Positions 1-8,432 are shown, counted from the stretch's first letter. The stretch is 33,401 nt of DNA from Flavobacteriaceae bacterium (GCA_009693575.1 SHWZ01000026.1:1-33401); one strand, 5' to 3'. Notes: a model not told the origin generated them from the letters alone. Made by a program: numbers and translations.

Positions 1-1280
1 TTGAACGACACGATGCCAACAATGCCCTCGGGCACCAGCTTGGCTATCTCGTCTTCCGCATCCTGAAAGTAGCGGTCTTTGCTGCCTTCTTTCATGGCCT
101 CTATGCTACCCATGCCTCGGTAGCTTTTGAATTTCCTTCCTTCTAGCAGCACCGTTTCGCCGGGGCTTTCTTCGGTGCCGGCAAACAGCGAACCCGCCAT
201 GATGCAAGAAGCACCAGCTGCCAAAGCCTTGACCATATCGCCACTGTAGCGAATGCCGCCATCGGCTATAATTGGTACACCACTGCCTTTCACTGCTTCT
301 GCGGCCTCCATAATGGCTGTTAGCTGCGGCATTCCAATACCGGCAATGATGCGAGTGGTACATATACTTCCGGGGCCAACGCCTACTTTTATTCCATCCA
401 CACCAGTATCAAGCAAAGCTTTGGCAGCAGCTGCGGTTGCAATGTTTCCTGCTATAAATTGGGTACTGGAAAATTGCTTTTTCGCTTTGCGAACCTCATC
501 CAGCACCCCACGGCTATGTCCATGTGCGGTATCAATGGTTATGACATCCACTCCGGCAGCTACGAGAGCGGCTATTCGTTCCATCGTGTCGGGGGTTACT
601 CCTACGGCTGCACCTACCATCAGTCGGCCACGGCTGTCTTTGCACGAGTCGGGGTGGTGCTTCACGTTCAGAATGTCTTTGTAGGTCATCATGCCAGCCA
701 GCTTACCGTCTTTGTCAATGATGGGCAGTTTTTCGATTTTATGTTCTTTGAGTATTTCTTCTGCCTGCTCCATGGTAGTGCCTTCGGGGGCTGTCACTAA
801 TTTGTCCGATGTCATCACCTCGGTCACCAGTTGGTTCAGGTTTTTTTGGTCACGCAGGTCGCGGCTGGTGAGAATGCCTTTCAGCTTTCGGTTACCATCA
901 ATGATTGGAAAACCACTAATGCCTTGCTCTTTCAATAGCTTCATGGCATCGGCCAGTATGGCTGTTTCGGGCAGGGTTACGGGGTCGGCTATCATGCCGC
1001 TTTCCGAGCGTTTCACCCTTCGCACCTCATCGGCTTGCCGCTCTATGCTCATGTTTTTGTGCAGGATGCCCATGCCGCCTTCGCGGGCAAGGGCAATGGC
1101 AAGCCGACTCCCGGTCACGGTGTCCATGGCCGAGGAGATAATGGGCACATTGAGCCAAAGGCTGCGGGTAAGTTGGGTGCGGGTTGATACTTCGCGGGGA
1201 AGTACTTCGGAGTAGGCGGGAAGCACAAGTACGTCGTCAAACGTGAGGCCTTCTCCTGCTATCTTATTTTGTGAAAGCAT
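1..1280 (-). CDS. guaB: IMP dehydrogenase, 3' end outside window
   Basis: Oxidises IMP to XMP with NAD+, the committed step of GMP synthesis, in the cytosol. Translating the minus strand from the ATG at 1278-1280 gives about 426 residues with no stop before the edge; the family is about 490 long, so roughly 60 C-terminal residues are missing. Visible in order: the N-terminal segment GLTFDDVLVLPAYSEVLP, a two-CBS regulatory insert (roughly residues 95-210), the NAD-site stretch DVITIDTAHGHS, the catalytic-cysteine loop GPGSICTTR, the phosphate-binding ADGGIRYSGD and the mobile-flap start YRGMGS. A TAnnTTTG element lies 21 bases upstream. Its upstream neighbour psd is divergent, so guaB is not in an operon with anything in this window. 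Identity is very secure. Confidence 0.97.
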   Translation of the reverse strand, partial: MLSQNKIAGEGLTFDDVLVLPAYSEVLPREVSTRTQLTRSLWLNVPIISSAMDTVTGSRLAIALAREGGMGILHKNMSIERQADEVRRVKRSESGMIADPVTLPETAILADAMKLLKEQGISGFPIIDGNRKLKGILTSRDLRDQKNLNQLVTEVMTSDKLVTAPEGTTMEQAEEILKEHKIEKLPIIDKDGKLAGMMTYKDILNVKHHPDSCKDSRGRLMVGAAVGVTPDTMERIAALVAAGVDVITIDTAHGHSRGVLDEVRKAKKQFSSTQFIAGNIATAAAAKALLDTGVDGIKVGVGPGSICTTRIIAGIGMPQLTAIMEAAEAVKGSGVPIIADGGIRYSGDMVKALAAGASCIMAGSLFAGTEESPGETVLLEGRKFKSYRGMGSIEAMKEGSKDRYFQDAEDEIAKLVPEGIVGIVSF

Positions 1281-1301
1281 GCAAATAGGTTATTTGCCGG
1301 G

Positions 1302-1309
1302 CAAAGTTA
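1302..1309 (-). promoter_or_regulatory. Bacteroidota -7 element for guaB
   Basis: Minus-strand TAACTTTG fits the Bacteroidota -7 consensus TAnnTTTG and lies 21 bases upstream of the guaB ATG. No clear TTTG -33 box is seen at the usual 19-base spacing. Confidence 0.5.
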
Positions 1310-1312
1310 AGG

Positions 1313-1347
1313 GAATTTGGAGATGATTTGATTTGAAGATTTGAAGA
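1313..1347. repeat. Degenerate GATTTGRAGAT word array
   Basis: The guaB-psd spacer holds overlapping copies of words such as ATTTGGAGAT (1315-1324) and GATTTGAAGATTTGAAGATG. The same words recur on both sides of the four-helix-bundle gene at 21237-21310 and 21721-21796, so this is a dispersed simple-sequence family and not local noise. Function unknown. Confidence 0.5.
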
Positions 1348-1439
1348 TGGTGAGCTTTACTGTTGCCAATTTGATGCTTATTGCTCACTGCCAATTGCCT
1401 ACTGTCACCTACCTTCTGCTGACTAAAGACCGGAGTTCA

Positions 1440-1447
1440 TACCTTTG
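1440..1447 (+). promoter_or_regulatory. -7 element directly before psd
   Basis: TACCTTTG matches TAnnTTTG and ends only 4 bases before the psd ATG at 1452. With the usual Bacteroidota spacing, transcription would start at or next to the start codon, which predicts a leaderless or nearly leaderless mRNA. It also argues against the in-frame upstream start at 1341. Confidence 0.6.
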
Positions 1448-1451
1448 CCGC

Positions 1452-2105
1452 ATGATACACCGCGAAGGATTTGCCAGTTTGTTTATTGCCGCATTGGTGT
1501 TAGGCTTGGTCAATATTGGCTTGCCATACATCTGCACAGCAGAGTGGCTGCTTACTTCGGCGGGCATTTTGTCGCTGGGGCTGTTTGTAATTGTGTTGCA
1601 ATTTTTCAGAAACCCCAGCCGAACAACGGTGTTGGATGATAGTAAACTGTATGCCCCATGCGATGGCAAGGTGGTGGTGATAGAAGAAGTAGAAGAATCA
1701 GAATATTTCAAAGACCGCCGCATTCAGGTTTCTATTTTTATGAGCCCCTTCAATGTGCATGTGAACCGCAACCCTGCTTCGGGAATTGTAAAGTATTCCA
1801 AATATCACCCCGGCAAATACCTTGTGGCCTGGCATCCGAAGAGTAGCACCGAAAACGAACGCACTACCATCGTGATTGAGAACCCAAAGTCGGGGAAGTC
1901 TGTTTTGTTCAGGCAAATAGCGGGGGCCATGGCAAGGCGGATAGTGAATTACCTAAATGAAGGACAAGCAGTGAAGCAAGGGGCTGAGATGGGCTTCATC
2001 AAGTTTGGCAGCAGGGTAGATGTGTTTTTACCTGTTGGCAGCAAAATGCTCGTGAACCTTGGCGACAAAACAGTGGGCGGCGAAACTGTAATAGCTGAAT
2101 GGTAA
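1452..2105 (+). CDS. psd: Phosphatidylserine decarboxylase, short form
   Basis: Converts phosphatidylserine to phosphatidylethanolamine at the inner membrane. The 217-residue product starts MIHREG, has two hydrophobic segments (roughly residues 8-50) and the decarboxylase core with APCDGKVV, FMSPFNVHVNRNP and YHPGKY. The self-cleavage site is G186-S187 in KFGSRVDVFLP; the serine becomes the pyruvoyl cofactor, giving a small alpha chain of about 31 residues. This is the short, Psd-proenzyme type common in Bacteroidota. The frame is open back to 1341, but the residues coded there are not family-like and overlap a repeat-like spacer and the promoter element, so I use 1452. A small membrane-protein gene and menE follow on the same strand. 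Confidence 0.93.
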   Translation: MIHREGFASLFIAALVLGLVNIGLPYICTAEWLLTSAGILSLGLFVIVLQFFRNPSRTTVLDDSKLYAPCDGKVVVIEEVEESEYFKDRRIQVSIFMSPFNVHVNRNPASGIVKYSKYHPGKYLVAWHPKSSTENERTTIVIENPKSGKSVLFRQIAGAMARRIVNYLNEGQAVKQGAEMGFIKFGSRVDVFLPVGSKMLVNLGDKTVGGETVIAEW

Positions 2106-2139
2106 ACAATTCGTAACTTGTAATTCGCAAATCGTACTT
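2106..2139. repeat. ATTCGTAA-type word array in spacer
   Basis: The psd-2143 spacer is built of near-repeats of ATTCGTAAC / AATTCGCAA / AATCGTAC. A similar pattern of AATT-CGAATT words fills the spacer before the E2 gene (27221-27260). No promoter consensus is visible here, so the downstream gene may be read from the psd promoter. Confidence 0.35.
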
Positions 2140-2142
2140 ACA

Positions 2143-2502
2143 ATGAAATATCTACTCATTACCAACACGGTTTTTTGTTTCTTGCTTGCTGCCATCATGG
2201 TGTTTGTGCCGCAGGTGGTTGTTAATAGTCCAAATCCCGCAGCAGCTACGGCGGCATTGGCCAAGGCTTTCGGTTTTGCGGTAGTTTGTGTCGGATTTCT
2301 CAGCATGTTCATGGGCAGGCTCCTGGAGAATAAGCAAGCATTGCTGATGGGACTATTCGTGTTGTCTGTGTTTCATGTGGGGCTTGCCCTCACACATTTG
2401 GCCAATGCCCTGCAAGGAGTAGTGCCTAACGTGTTGCCTTTTGCTCATGCCTTGTTTAGTGTAGCTTTCATCCGTTTTGTGTTGAAAGAAATAAAGCAAT
2501 GA
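2143..2502 (+). CDS. Small four-helix integral membrane protein, unknown
   Basis: I do not recognise a named family. The 119-residue product is almost entirely hydrophobic, with about four predicted membrane segments: residues 3-26, 40-58, 65-85 and 92-112. A charged MGRLLENKQ loop lies between the second and third, and the C-terminus KEIKQ is basic. There is no signal peptide cleavage site or catalytic motif. The stop codon overlaps the menE start in ATGA (2499-2502), which suggests translational coupling and that the gene is real. Co-expression with psd and menE hints at a membrane or lipid context but does not assign a function. Confidence 0.75.
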   Translation: MKYLLITNTVFCFLLAAIMVFVPQVVVNSPNPAAATAALAKAFGFAVVCVGFLSMFMGRLLENKQALLMGLFVLSVFHVGLALTHLANALQGVVPNVLPFAHALFSVAFIRFVLKEIKQ

Positions 2503-3599
2503 TTTTTTTTGAAGGGAAAAGCATTTCTGAAGAAGAATTAGCCAGCGGCGAACTGCCAGAAGCCTCCCCCGAAATATTGTACAGCCTACGCATTTGCCAA
2601 CAATGGATGCAAGGGAATACGGATTTTACAATCAATACTTCCGGATCTACTGGCCCAGCAAAAGCTATCTCTCTAAGCCGTGAACAGCTTCTTGCTTCGG
2701 CAAAAACCACCGGCGATTTCCTTGGCTACCAAAAAGGTGATTCTATGCTGGTGTGCCTTGCAACTAATAGAATAGGTGGCATGATGCAATTGGTGAGGGC
2801 GATGGAGTGGCAAATGACTGTGAAGATTGAAATTGGAAGCAGGGAGCGGGAAACTGGAGGTTTTGGGTCGATGTTTCACGCTATACTGTGGAAAGGGAAG
2901 AGGGAGGCCAGAAATGAATTTACTCACACCTCCCTTACTCCCCACTTAACTCAAAAAATTCTTAACCAATCCAACGGCCACCAAATCCTTTCTTCATTCA
3001 AAACAATATTGATTGGTGGATCTGGGGTAAATAAAGAGTTAAAAGAGAAACTTTCGGGATTCAAAAACAGTATTTACCAAACCTATGGCATGACAGAGAC
3101 ATGTTCCAACATAGCTATGATGCGATTGAGTCAACTATCGGAGGATCATTTCAAACCGCTACCAGGGGTTCAAATTGCTGTAGATGATGATGGATGCCTT
3201 AGGATTTGCTGTCCTGCCACCACCAATGAATGGATAAAGAGCAATGACCTTGTGCAAATCCATAATGACAATTCCTTCGACTTTCTTGGTCGTGCCGATT
3301 TTGTTATAAATAGTGGTGGCGTAAAAATTAATCCTGAATGGTTAGAGTTAGAAATAGCAACTTTGTTTGCTGGTAGACCGTTTATGGTTAGCAGTAAGCC
3401 AAGTGAAGTATATGGCGAAGAAGTGGTGATGGTCTTGGAATCCATAGAGGATATTGACCAACTAAAACTGTTGAATGAAATCAGGAAGAAGGTAGGCGGA
3501 ATCCATTGTCCTAAAAGAATCATTGTGGTTGCTGTCATCCCGCTCACAGCCACTCACAAGCCCGACCGCCTAGCCCTGAGAAGGCTCATTTGCGGCTGA
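2499..3599 (+). CDS. menE: o-Succinylbenzoate-CoA ligase (MenE-like)
   Basis: Probably activates o-succinylbenzoate through an acyl-adenylate to its CoA thioester in menaquinone synthesis. The 366-residue protein belongs to the ANL (AMP-binding) superfamily. It has the P-loop TSGSTGPAK at residues 47-55, the YGMTETCSN adenine motif in the middle, the hinge motif FDFLGRADFVINSGGVKINP and a C-terminal THKPDR with the likely catalytic lysine. The short length fits Bacteroidota MenE. The stretch around residues 112-150 (bases about 2834-2945) is rich in charged and repetitive words and may be an expanded loop. Its start overlaps the preceding gene by 4 bases. Substrate is inferred from family length and lineage; another small acyl-CoA ligase is possible. 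Confidence 0.82.
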   Translation: MIFFEGKSISEEELASGELPEASPEILYSLRICQQWMQGNTDFTINTSGSTGPAKAISLSREQLLASAKTTGDFLGYQKGDSMLVCLATNRIGGMMQLVRAMEWQMTVKIEIGSRERETGGFGSMFHAILWKGKREARNEFTHTSLTPHLTQKILNQSNGHQILSSFKTILIGGSGVNKELKEKLSGFKNSIYQTYGMTETCSNIAMMRLSQLSEDHFKPLPGVQIAVDDDGCLRICCPATTNEWIKSNDLVQIHNDNSFDFLGRADFVINSGGVKINPEWLELEIATLFAGRPFMVSSKPSEVYGEEVVMVLESIEDIDQLKLLNEIRKKVGGIHCPKRIIVVAVIPLTATHKPDRLALRRLICG

Positions 3600-3600
3600 C

Positions 3601-3608
3601 TATCTTTG
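3601..3608 (+). promoter_or_regulatory. -7 element before the porin gene
   Basis: TATCTTTG fits TAnnTTTG, begins just after the menE stop and ends 9 bases before the GTG start at 3618. It supports that non-ATG start and a very short leader. Confidence 0.5.
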
Positions 3609-3617
3609 CCGCCATAG

Positions 3618-5498
3618 GTGCAGAAGCTGTTGTTTATATTTCTATTGTTGGTTGCAGGCGGGCGTTATACCCAAGCCCAGCTGCCCTTATGGGAAAAAAG
3701 CGACCATCAGTTTCTGTGGAATCAAAAAGGCCAACAGCAAGACACAGGCATTGCTTTCATCCATCGTTTTCATCCAGCACAGCAGGCGTTTGGTTTCTAT
3801 CAGGATTTGGGAAACTATGGAACGCCAGTTTTGGCACTTGTCGGTTTGCCAGTTCCTGCTGCAGGTTTCAGGCATGGCTTCGAAAGTTTCAAACTATATG
3901 GCTTCGACCCGCATTCAGTGAAATATTACCAAACCAAGAGGCCATATACGAAGGTGCAATACACCCAAGGAACAGGCAGACTGCTACGCATGAATTTGCT
4001 TCATACCCAAAGCATCAACCCCCGCTGGAATGTCGGAGTGGATTTTAAACGGCTGGGCAGCAAAGGCTTTTATTTGAACCAAAACACGGACTGGTATAGC
4101 GTGCGATTTTTTCAGAGCTATCGGTCAAAAGGTGGGCATTACCTGATTGCCGCACACCTTACTATTACCAACGGACAAGTGGAAGAAAACGGCGGATTGG
4201 CCGACCCCACTGCATTTAGCCAAGGTAGCAGTTTGCAAAGGCAATCGGCACAGATGCGTTTTGTGCAATCGGCCAACTTGGTAAAGGATAGACAGATATA
4301 CATGAAACAAAGCTGGAGCCCAGGAAAACGAAATGCAGAAGACACCATTTTACCTCCAAAACCTAGAACATTTTGGCTGAGTCATACGTTGCTTTATCGG
4401 GAAGAGAAGTTTGTGGACAGCCTCACTAAACTTGACCAAACTAATTTTTGGAATACGTATCTGGATACCAACAAAACCGTTGACTCTATTCGTTTTGGCA
4501 CATTTGAGAACAGGTTCGAGGCAAATTATTTTCTAAAAAAAGCCAACGACACCGGAGGACTTGGCACATACCTTACTGTTGGTTTTTTGTCAGAACATGT
4601 GAATGCTTATTTGAATGGTTGGACTTCTCGATTCACCAGTAATGCTATCTATGGCAGTGCAAGTTCAAAATTTGGAATGGGGCAGAGGGTAGAGATTTCT
4701 GGGAAGTATTATCTGACGGGCTACAATGCAGGCGACCACTTGCTGACTGCGGCGTACTCATATACTGATAAAAGGCAAATAGTTTATTCGGCTGATCTGC
4801 TGCTTCAAGGTTATATGCCAGCATACACCCTTCAACATTTTTATTCGAATCACTTTATCTGGAATAACCAATTAAAAAGACAATTTCTAAATGAATTTAC
4901 GCTAAAAATTAGGGTAAAAAATGGCGACTATTTTAGTTTCACAAGGCAAGAGTTTAATCATGCTGTCATCTTAGACAAAAACTGGCCTCCTAGTCAAACA
5001 ACGGCAATAACGATTTTTAAATTAGAGACTTATAAAAAGCTGGAGAGCAAGCATTGGTTCACCTCTGGAAGAGGTTTATGGCAATTGGGGAGAGGATCAT
5101 CATTAGCTGCCCCGTTACCACGTTGGGGACTTCTTCTTAATGCCTGCTACAAGGGCCGATATTTGAAGAGTTCCCTAACTTATCGGATTGGACTTGATCT
5201 AAACTATTTCTCCGAATTCACCGGCTATGGCTGGCATCCAATTCTCAAGCAATACTACCCTCAAATAAAACCAAGCCGAATAGGAGGCTACCCCATGCTT
5301 GACGTTTACATCTCTGGCCAGATAAAAACCTTTTCCTTCTTTGTAAAACTGGAACATGCACTAGCTAATACCCACGATTTGATTTCGCCATATACCCGCC
5401 TTTTTGGGGCTTTGCCTGTAGATTATAATAGCACTTACGGCTACCCAATGCAGGGCATGATGTTGCGTTTGGGATTTAATTGGCGTTTCAGCGATTGA
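3618..5498 (+). CDS. Putative outer-membrane porin (Bacteroidota type)
   Basis: Likely a large outer-membrane beta-barrel. The 626-residue product starts at GTG 3618, giving a signal peptide (MQKLLFIFLLLVAGG... cleaved near AQA/Q) and then long amphipathic, aromatic-rich strands, for example GVDFKRLGSKGFYLNQN and GMMLRLGFNWRFSD at the C-terminus. The length, the early FGFYQDLGNYGTP segment and the barrel-like pattern match the Bacteroidota family annotated as putative porin. No TonB box or plug domain is seen, so it is not a TonB-dependent receptor. It has its own promoter element and ends 15 bases before nadK. Substrate is unknown. Confidence 0.75.
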   Translation: MQKLLFIFLLLVAGGRYTQAQLPLWEKSDHQFLWNQKGQQQDTGIAFIHRFHPAQQAFGFYQDLGNYGTPVLALVGLPVPAAGFRHGFESFKLYGFDPHSVKYYQTKRPYTKVQYTQGTGRLLRMNLLHTQSINPRWNVGVDFKRLGSKGFYLNQNTDWYSVRFFQSYRSKGGHYLIAAHLTITNGQVEENGGLADPTAFSQGSSLQRQSAQMRFVQSANLVKDRQIYMKQSWSPGKRNAEDTILPPKPRTFWLSHTLLYREEKFVDSLTKLDQTNFWNTYLDTNKTVDSIRFGTFENRFEANYFLKKANDTGGLGTYLTVGFLSEHVNAYLNGWTSRFTSNAIYGSASSKFGMGQRVEISGKYYLTGYNAGDHLLTAAYSYTDKRQIVYSADLLLQGYMPAYTLQHFYSNHFIWNNQLKRQFLNEFTLKIRVKNGDYFSFTRQEFNHAVILDKNWPPSQTTAITIFKLETYKKLESKHWFTSGRGLWQLGRGSSLAAPLPRWGLLLNACYKGRYLKSSLTYRIGLDLNYFSEFTGYGWHPILKQYYPQIKPSRIGGYPMLDVYISGQIKTFSFFVKLEHALANTHDLISPYTRLFGALPVDYNSTYGYPMQGMMLRLGFNWRFSD

Positions 5499-5500
5499 CC

Positions 5501-5508
5501 TACTTTTG
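5501..5508 (+). promoter_or_regulatory. -7 element that decides the nadK start
   Basis: TACTTTTG fits TAnnTTTG and ends 5 bases before the GTG at 5514. The alternative GTG at 5508 would lie inside the promoter element, so 5514 is preferred. Confidence 0.55.
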
Positions 5509-5513
5509 TGGCT

Positions 5514-6377
5514 GTGAACATTGCCATCTACTCCAAACAGACCGACACTTCCAGCCTTGAATGCATTGCTGGGCTTTGCTGTCAATTGGCAGATATGGGG
5601 GTTTCGGTTTCGCTTCCGCAAAGCTACTCAGCCCTAAAACTAGAGGGAGTTGCAGATTTTTTTGAACCTGGACATTCGTTGAATAGCCACACAGATTTTC
5701 TTCTTTCTGTAGGGGGCGATGGTACTTTTCTGGACACTGTGATGCTGGTAAAAAGTAGCAATATCCCAATTCTTGGAATCAATACCGGCCGTCTCGGGTT
5801 TCTGGCTAGCACCCCCCGCGAAGAAACCAAACAGGCCATCCAGGATTTGCTAAAAGGCCATTACTCTAAAGAAAAACGCAGCCTACTTTATCTAGAGACA
5901 GATTCAGATCTTTTCGGTGATAACAACTTGGCTTTGAATGATTTTGTAGTTCATAAAAAGGACACCTCCAGCATGATAACTGTACACACCTACTTGAATG
6001 GAGAGTTCTTGAACAGCTACTGGGCGGATGGCCTAATAGTGGCCACACCCACTGGTAGCACAGGCTATTCGCTCAGTTGTGGCGGCCCCATCCTTTTCCC
6101 CGACTCGGCCAGTTTTGCCATTACACCCATTTCACCCCACAACTTGAATGTGCGTCCAGTCGTGGTGCCTGATGGAAGTGTAATTTCATTTGAAGTGGAA
6201 GGGCGAGGGAACAATTTTTTAATCAGCCTCGACTCACGATCACACACGGTGGATAGTACTATCCAGATTGCCGTCAGAAAAGCTGATTGCCAGTTGAGTA
6301 TTGTGAAACTACATGACAAAAACCACATGGACACACTCCGAAAAAAAATGAACTGGGGTGCTGATCAGCGGAATTGA
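5514..6377 (+). CDS. nadK: NAD kinase
   Basis: Phosphorylates NAD to NADP in the cytosol. The 287-residue product begins VNIAIYSKQ (GTG start), the usual N-terminal strand of bacterial NAD kinases. It carries the GGDGTFLDT motif near residue 70, GINTGRLGFLA, NDFVVHKKD in place of the usual NE/D substrate loop, and the TPTGSTGYSLSCGGP nucleotide motif. Length is normal. The start at 5514 is preferred over an in-frame GTG two codons upstream because the latter overlaps the TACTTTTG element. In many Bacteroidota nadK lies upstream of a DUF6089/PorG barrel, uppS and bamA, and that order is kept here. Confidence 0.95.
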   Translation: MNIAIYSKQTDTSSLECIAGLCCQLADMGVSVSLPQSYSALKLEGVADFFEPGHSLNSHTDFLLSVGGDGTFLDTVMLVKSSNIPILGINTGRLGFLASTPREETKQAIQDLLKGHYSKEKRSLLYLETDSDLFGDNNLALNDFVVHKKDTSSMITVHTYLNGEFLNSYWADGLIVATPTGSTGYSLSCGGPILFPDSASFAITPISPHNLNVRPVVVPDGSVISFEVEGRGNNFLISLDSRSHTVDSTIQIAVRKADCQLSIVKLHDKNHMDTLRKKMNWGADQRN

Positions 6378-6387
6378 AAGATTTTTT

Positions 6388-6418
6388 TTTGTAGTTTCAC
6401 TTTCGCCCATTACTTTTG
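6388..6418 (+). promoter_or_regulatory. Full -33/-7 promoter for the first PorG-like gene
   Basis: TTTG (6388-6391), a 19-base spacer and TACTTTTG (6411-6418) match the Bacteroidota consensus TTTG-N19-TAnnTTTG exactly. The leader to the ATG at 6468 is about 45 bases, longer than for other genes here. It is the best promoter in the window. Confidence 0.72.
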
Positions 6419-6467
6419 TAGACTGAAATTAGAAAAAATTATCGAAAGACCTCAATATTTTACGCAA

Positions 6468-7424
6468 ATGAAATCTAAAATTACTGCACTTATCATTGGC
6501 CTCTGCATCACGACAGGTTCTGTTATTGCACAAGATTGGGAATACGGCCTGTTCATTGGCCCAGCTCAATATCAAGGTGACTTATCTCAGTCGCAGGTGA
6601 CGTGGAAATACACCCGTCCTCAAGGTGGTGCTTTTGCACGTTACAACCTCAATCCCCGGATTTGTTTCAAAGGAGGAATCAATTACGGCAACGTTAAAGG
6701 CGACGACAAAGCTTCGGGCAACAAATGGTCGCAGGATGGTGCAACGGTAGCTGCTTTCAAAGCATCAGGTTGGGTGTATGGAAGTACAACAACATCAAGT
6801 AAGGAAGACGATAGTCGCTACGATCGTCGTAAGCGTAACCTTAACTTCACAAGTAACATTCTTGAAGTAACCGCTCAGGTAGAGTGGAATATCTTTCGCT
6901 TTATTCCAGGTAGCAGACGCTACCGTTGGACACCATATTTATTGGCTGGCTTCTCAGTTTTTCGTTTCAATCCTAAGACTGAGTTAAATGGTACAACCTA
7001 CAAATTGAGAAACTATATTACAGAACTTGATAAAGTTGGCCCTAACGGCGCTGTAAAAAAATACAGTTTGATTTCATTTGCCATACCTACAGGAGTTGGA
7101 GTTAAATACAATCTTGGTTCATTGTGGAGCGTTGCCTTCGAGATGGCTGGCCGCAAAACATTTACTGATTGGTTAGACGATACACATGCCAATTGGCCTG
7201 GTACTGCAATTACAGCAGGGTCTACTGATCAGCTATTGAGCGACCGTTCAGGAGAGGTAATTAATCCTGCTACAGGAAAAAACTACTCAGGTGATATGTG
7301 GAAGAAAACTAATCCAAATGCACAAAAAGTAAACAGAGGCGATCCGAATGATAAAGACACATATATCTTCACAGGTTTCACTATCAGTAAAACCATACGC
7401 CCATACGGTTGTGCTAATTTCTAA
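6468..7424 (+). CDS. DUF6089/PorG-like outer-membrane barrel, copy 1
   Basis: Probable small outer-membrane beta-barrel related to PorG, the protein that contacts the PorK/PorN ring of the type IX secretion system. The 318 residues start with a signal peptide (cleaved near VIAQ/D), followed by DWEYGLFIGPAQYQGDLS, the family's typical first strand. Further in are the strand YLLAGFSVFRFNPKTEL, the motif FTDWLDDTHANW and the conserved LLSDRSGEV; it ends CANF. The two following genes share all these landmarks. It has its own strong promoter and a hairpin terminator after the stop, so it forms a single-gene unit. The PorG link rests on family resemblance and on position before uppS-bamA; the T9SS role is inference. 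Confidence 0.72.
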   Translation: MKSKITALIIGLCITTGSVIAQDWEYGLFIGPAQYQGDLSQSQVTWKYTRPQGGAFARYNLNPRICFKGGINYGNVKGDDKASGNKWSQDGATVAAFKASGWVYGSTTTSSKEDDSRYDRRKRNLNFTSNILEVTAQVEWNIFRFIPGSRRYRWTPYLLAGFSVFRFNPKTELNGTTYKLRNYITELDKVGPNGAVKKYSLISFAIPTGVGVKYNLGSLWSVAFEMAGRKTFTDWLDDTHANWPGTAITAGSTDQLLSDRSGEVINPATGKNYSGDMWKKTNPNAQKVNRGDPNDKDTYIFTGFTISKTIRPYGCANF

Positions 7425-7450
7425 GCAAATTGCCTAATGACATTCAAAAA

Positions 7451-7477
7451 AAGCCGGTTTATCCGGCTTTTTTTTTT
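7451..7477 (+). terminator. Rho-independent terminator
   Basis: Stem AAGCCGG / CCGGCTT with loop TTTAT, followed by an uninterrupted T run to 7477 and preceded by an A run. It lies 26 bases after the stop of PorG-like copy 1 and separates it from copy 2. Confidence 0.9.
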
Positions 7478-7494
7478 GACTTATTTATTTAGTT

Positions 7495-7526
7495 TTTGCC
7501 CAATGCAACTTTCTGTAGTTACTTTG
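7495..7526 (+). promoter_or_regulatory. Possible promoter for PorG-like copies 2 and 3
   Basis: TTTG at 7495-7498 and the imperfect -7 element TTACTTTG at 7519-7526 are separated by 20 bases. One position departs from TAnnTTTG. A promoter is needed here because a strong terminator lies upstream. Confidence 0.4.
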
Positions 7527-7561
7527 TACTAAAATACTAGAAATTCCGTTTAGAATTAATT

Positions 7562-8422
7562 ATGTTGAAAAGCGTTCCGTTTGCAATAGCCTTCCTGGTT
7601 TCTGTTTTGATTGGCAATGCACAAAGTTTGGAGTTTGGGGTAATTGGCGGGGTGTGCAACTACATGGGCGACCTTAGTGATTTTAAGTTGAGAAATGACC
7701 AGTACCAACCAGCAGGCGGTATGATGATACGCTTTAGTCCAGACAGATATGTGACTCTAAAAGGTTCATTTCTTTATGGCACTATTGGAGGAGCTGATTC
7801 ACTGAGTAATAAGGCAGAGCATCGTCTTAGAAACTTGAGTTTCAAATCTACTATTTATGATTTTACAGTGCAGGCTGAATGGAATTTGGCAGGTTTCTGC
7901 TTTGGTGACTATAATAAGAAATATGCTTTTTCACCATATGCCGGAGTTGGCATTAGTGTTTTCAAATTTAACCCACAGGCACATTACAAAGGAAAGTGGT
8001 ATGAATTGCAGCCCTTAAAAACAGAAGGGCAAGGCACTACTTTATTTCAAGACAGAAGAACCTATGCCTTGACTCAATTTGCAATGCCACTTTCTTTAGG
8101 CTTCAAATGGCGGTGGACGGATTATGTAAATTTTGGGATGGAGCTTAGTTACCGGGTTACATTTACAGATTATTTGGACGATGTAAGTTCAACCTATGTT
8201 GACCCAGATTATCTTCGCCAAAATACTTCAGGAGATAATCCAGCTGCTGAACTTTCTGACCGCTCAGGTGAAGTGAATAATGGGGTGAATGTGGGGCTGG
8301 ATGCTGACGGTAAAGGATTAACGCGAGGCAAAAAAAATACACCTACGGATTTCTTCATGCTCATGACTGCCAATATATGTTACCGTTTTCCATTACCAGG
8401 CGTGAAATGTACGAATTTTTAA
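7562..8422 (+). CDS. DUF6089/PorG-like outer-membrane barrel, copy 2
   Basis: Paralogue of the preceding gene, 286 residues. Signal peptide MLKSVPFAIAFLVSVLIGNAQ, then LEFGVIGGVCNYMGDLSDF, which aligns with the first mature strand of copy 1. Shared landmarks are YAGVGISVFKFNPQAHYKGKWY, FTDYLDDVSSTYVDP, LSDRSGEV and the C-terminus KCTNF. Its predicted barrel lacks some of the loop sequence of copy 1, for example the SGWVYGSTTTSSKEDD region. It lies after a terminator with its own weak promoter and only 10 bases before copy 3, so copies 2 and 3 probably share a transcript. Function is inferred from PorG; one copy may be the T9SS component and the others specialised. Confidence 0.72.
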   Translation: MLKSVPFAIAFLVSVLIGNAQSLEFGVIGGVCNYMGDLSDFKLRNDQYQPAGGMMIRFSPDRYVTLKGSFLYGTIGGADSLSNKAEHRLRNLSFKSTIYDFTVQAEWNLAGFCFGDYNKKYAFSPYAGVGISVFKFNPQAHYKGKWYELQPLKTEGQGTTLFQDRRTYALTQFAMPLSLGFKWRWTDYVNFGMELSYRVTFTDYLDDVSSTYVDPDYLRQNTSGDNPAAELSDRSGEVNNGVNVGLDADGKGLTRGKKNTPTDFFMLMTANICYRFPLPGVKCTNF

Positions 8423-8432
8423 TCGAAGAAAA

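Noticed and set aside
253-1215. Long plus-strand open frames at 253-684 and 691-1215
   Set aside because: They are antisense to guaB, whose minus-strand frame has all IMP dehydrogenase motifs; the products have no recognisable family.
1341-1451. Upstream extension of psd to 1341
   Set aside because: The extra 37 residues cover spacer repeats and the TACCTTTG element; homologues start near MIHREG.
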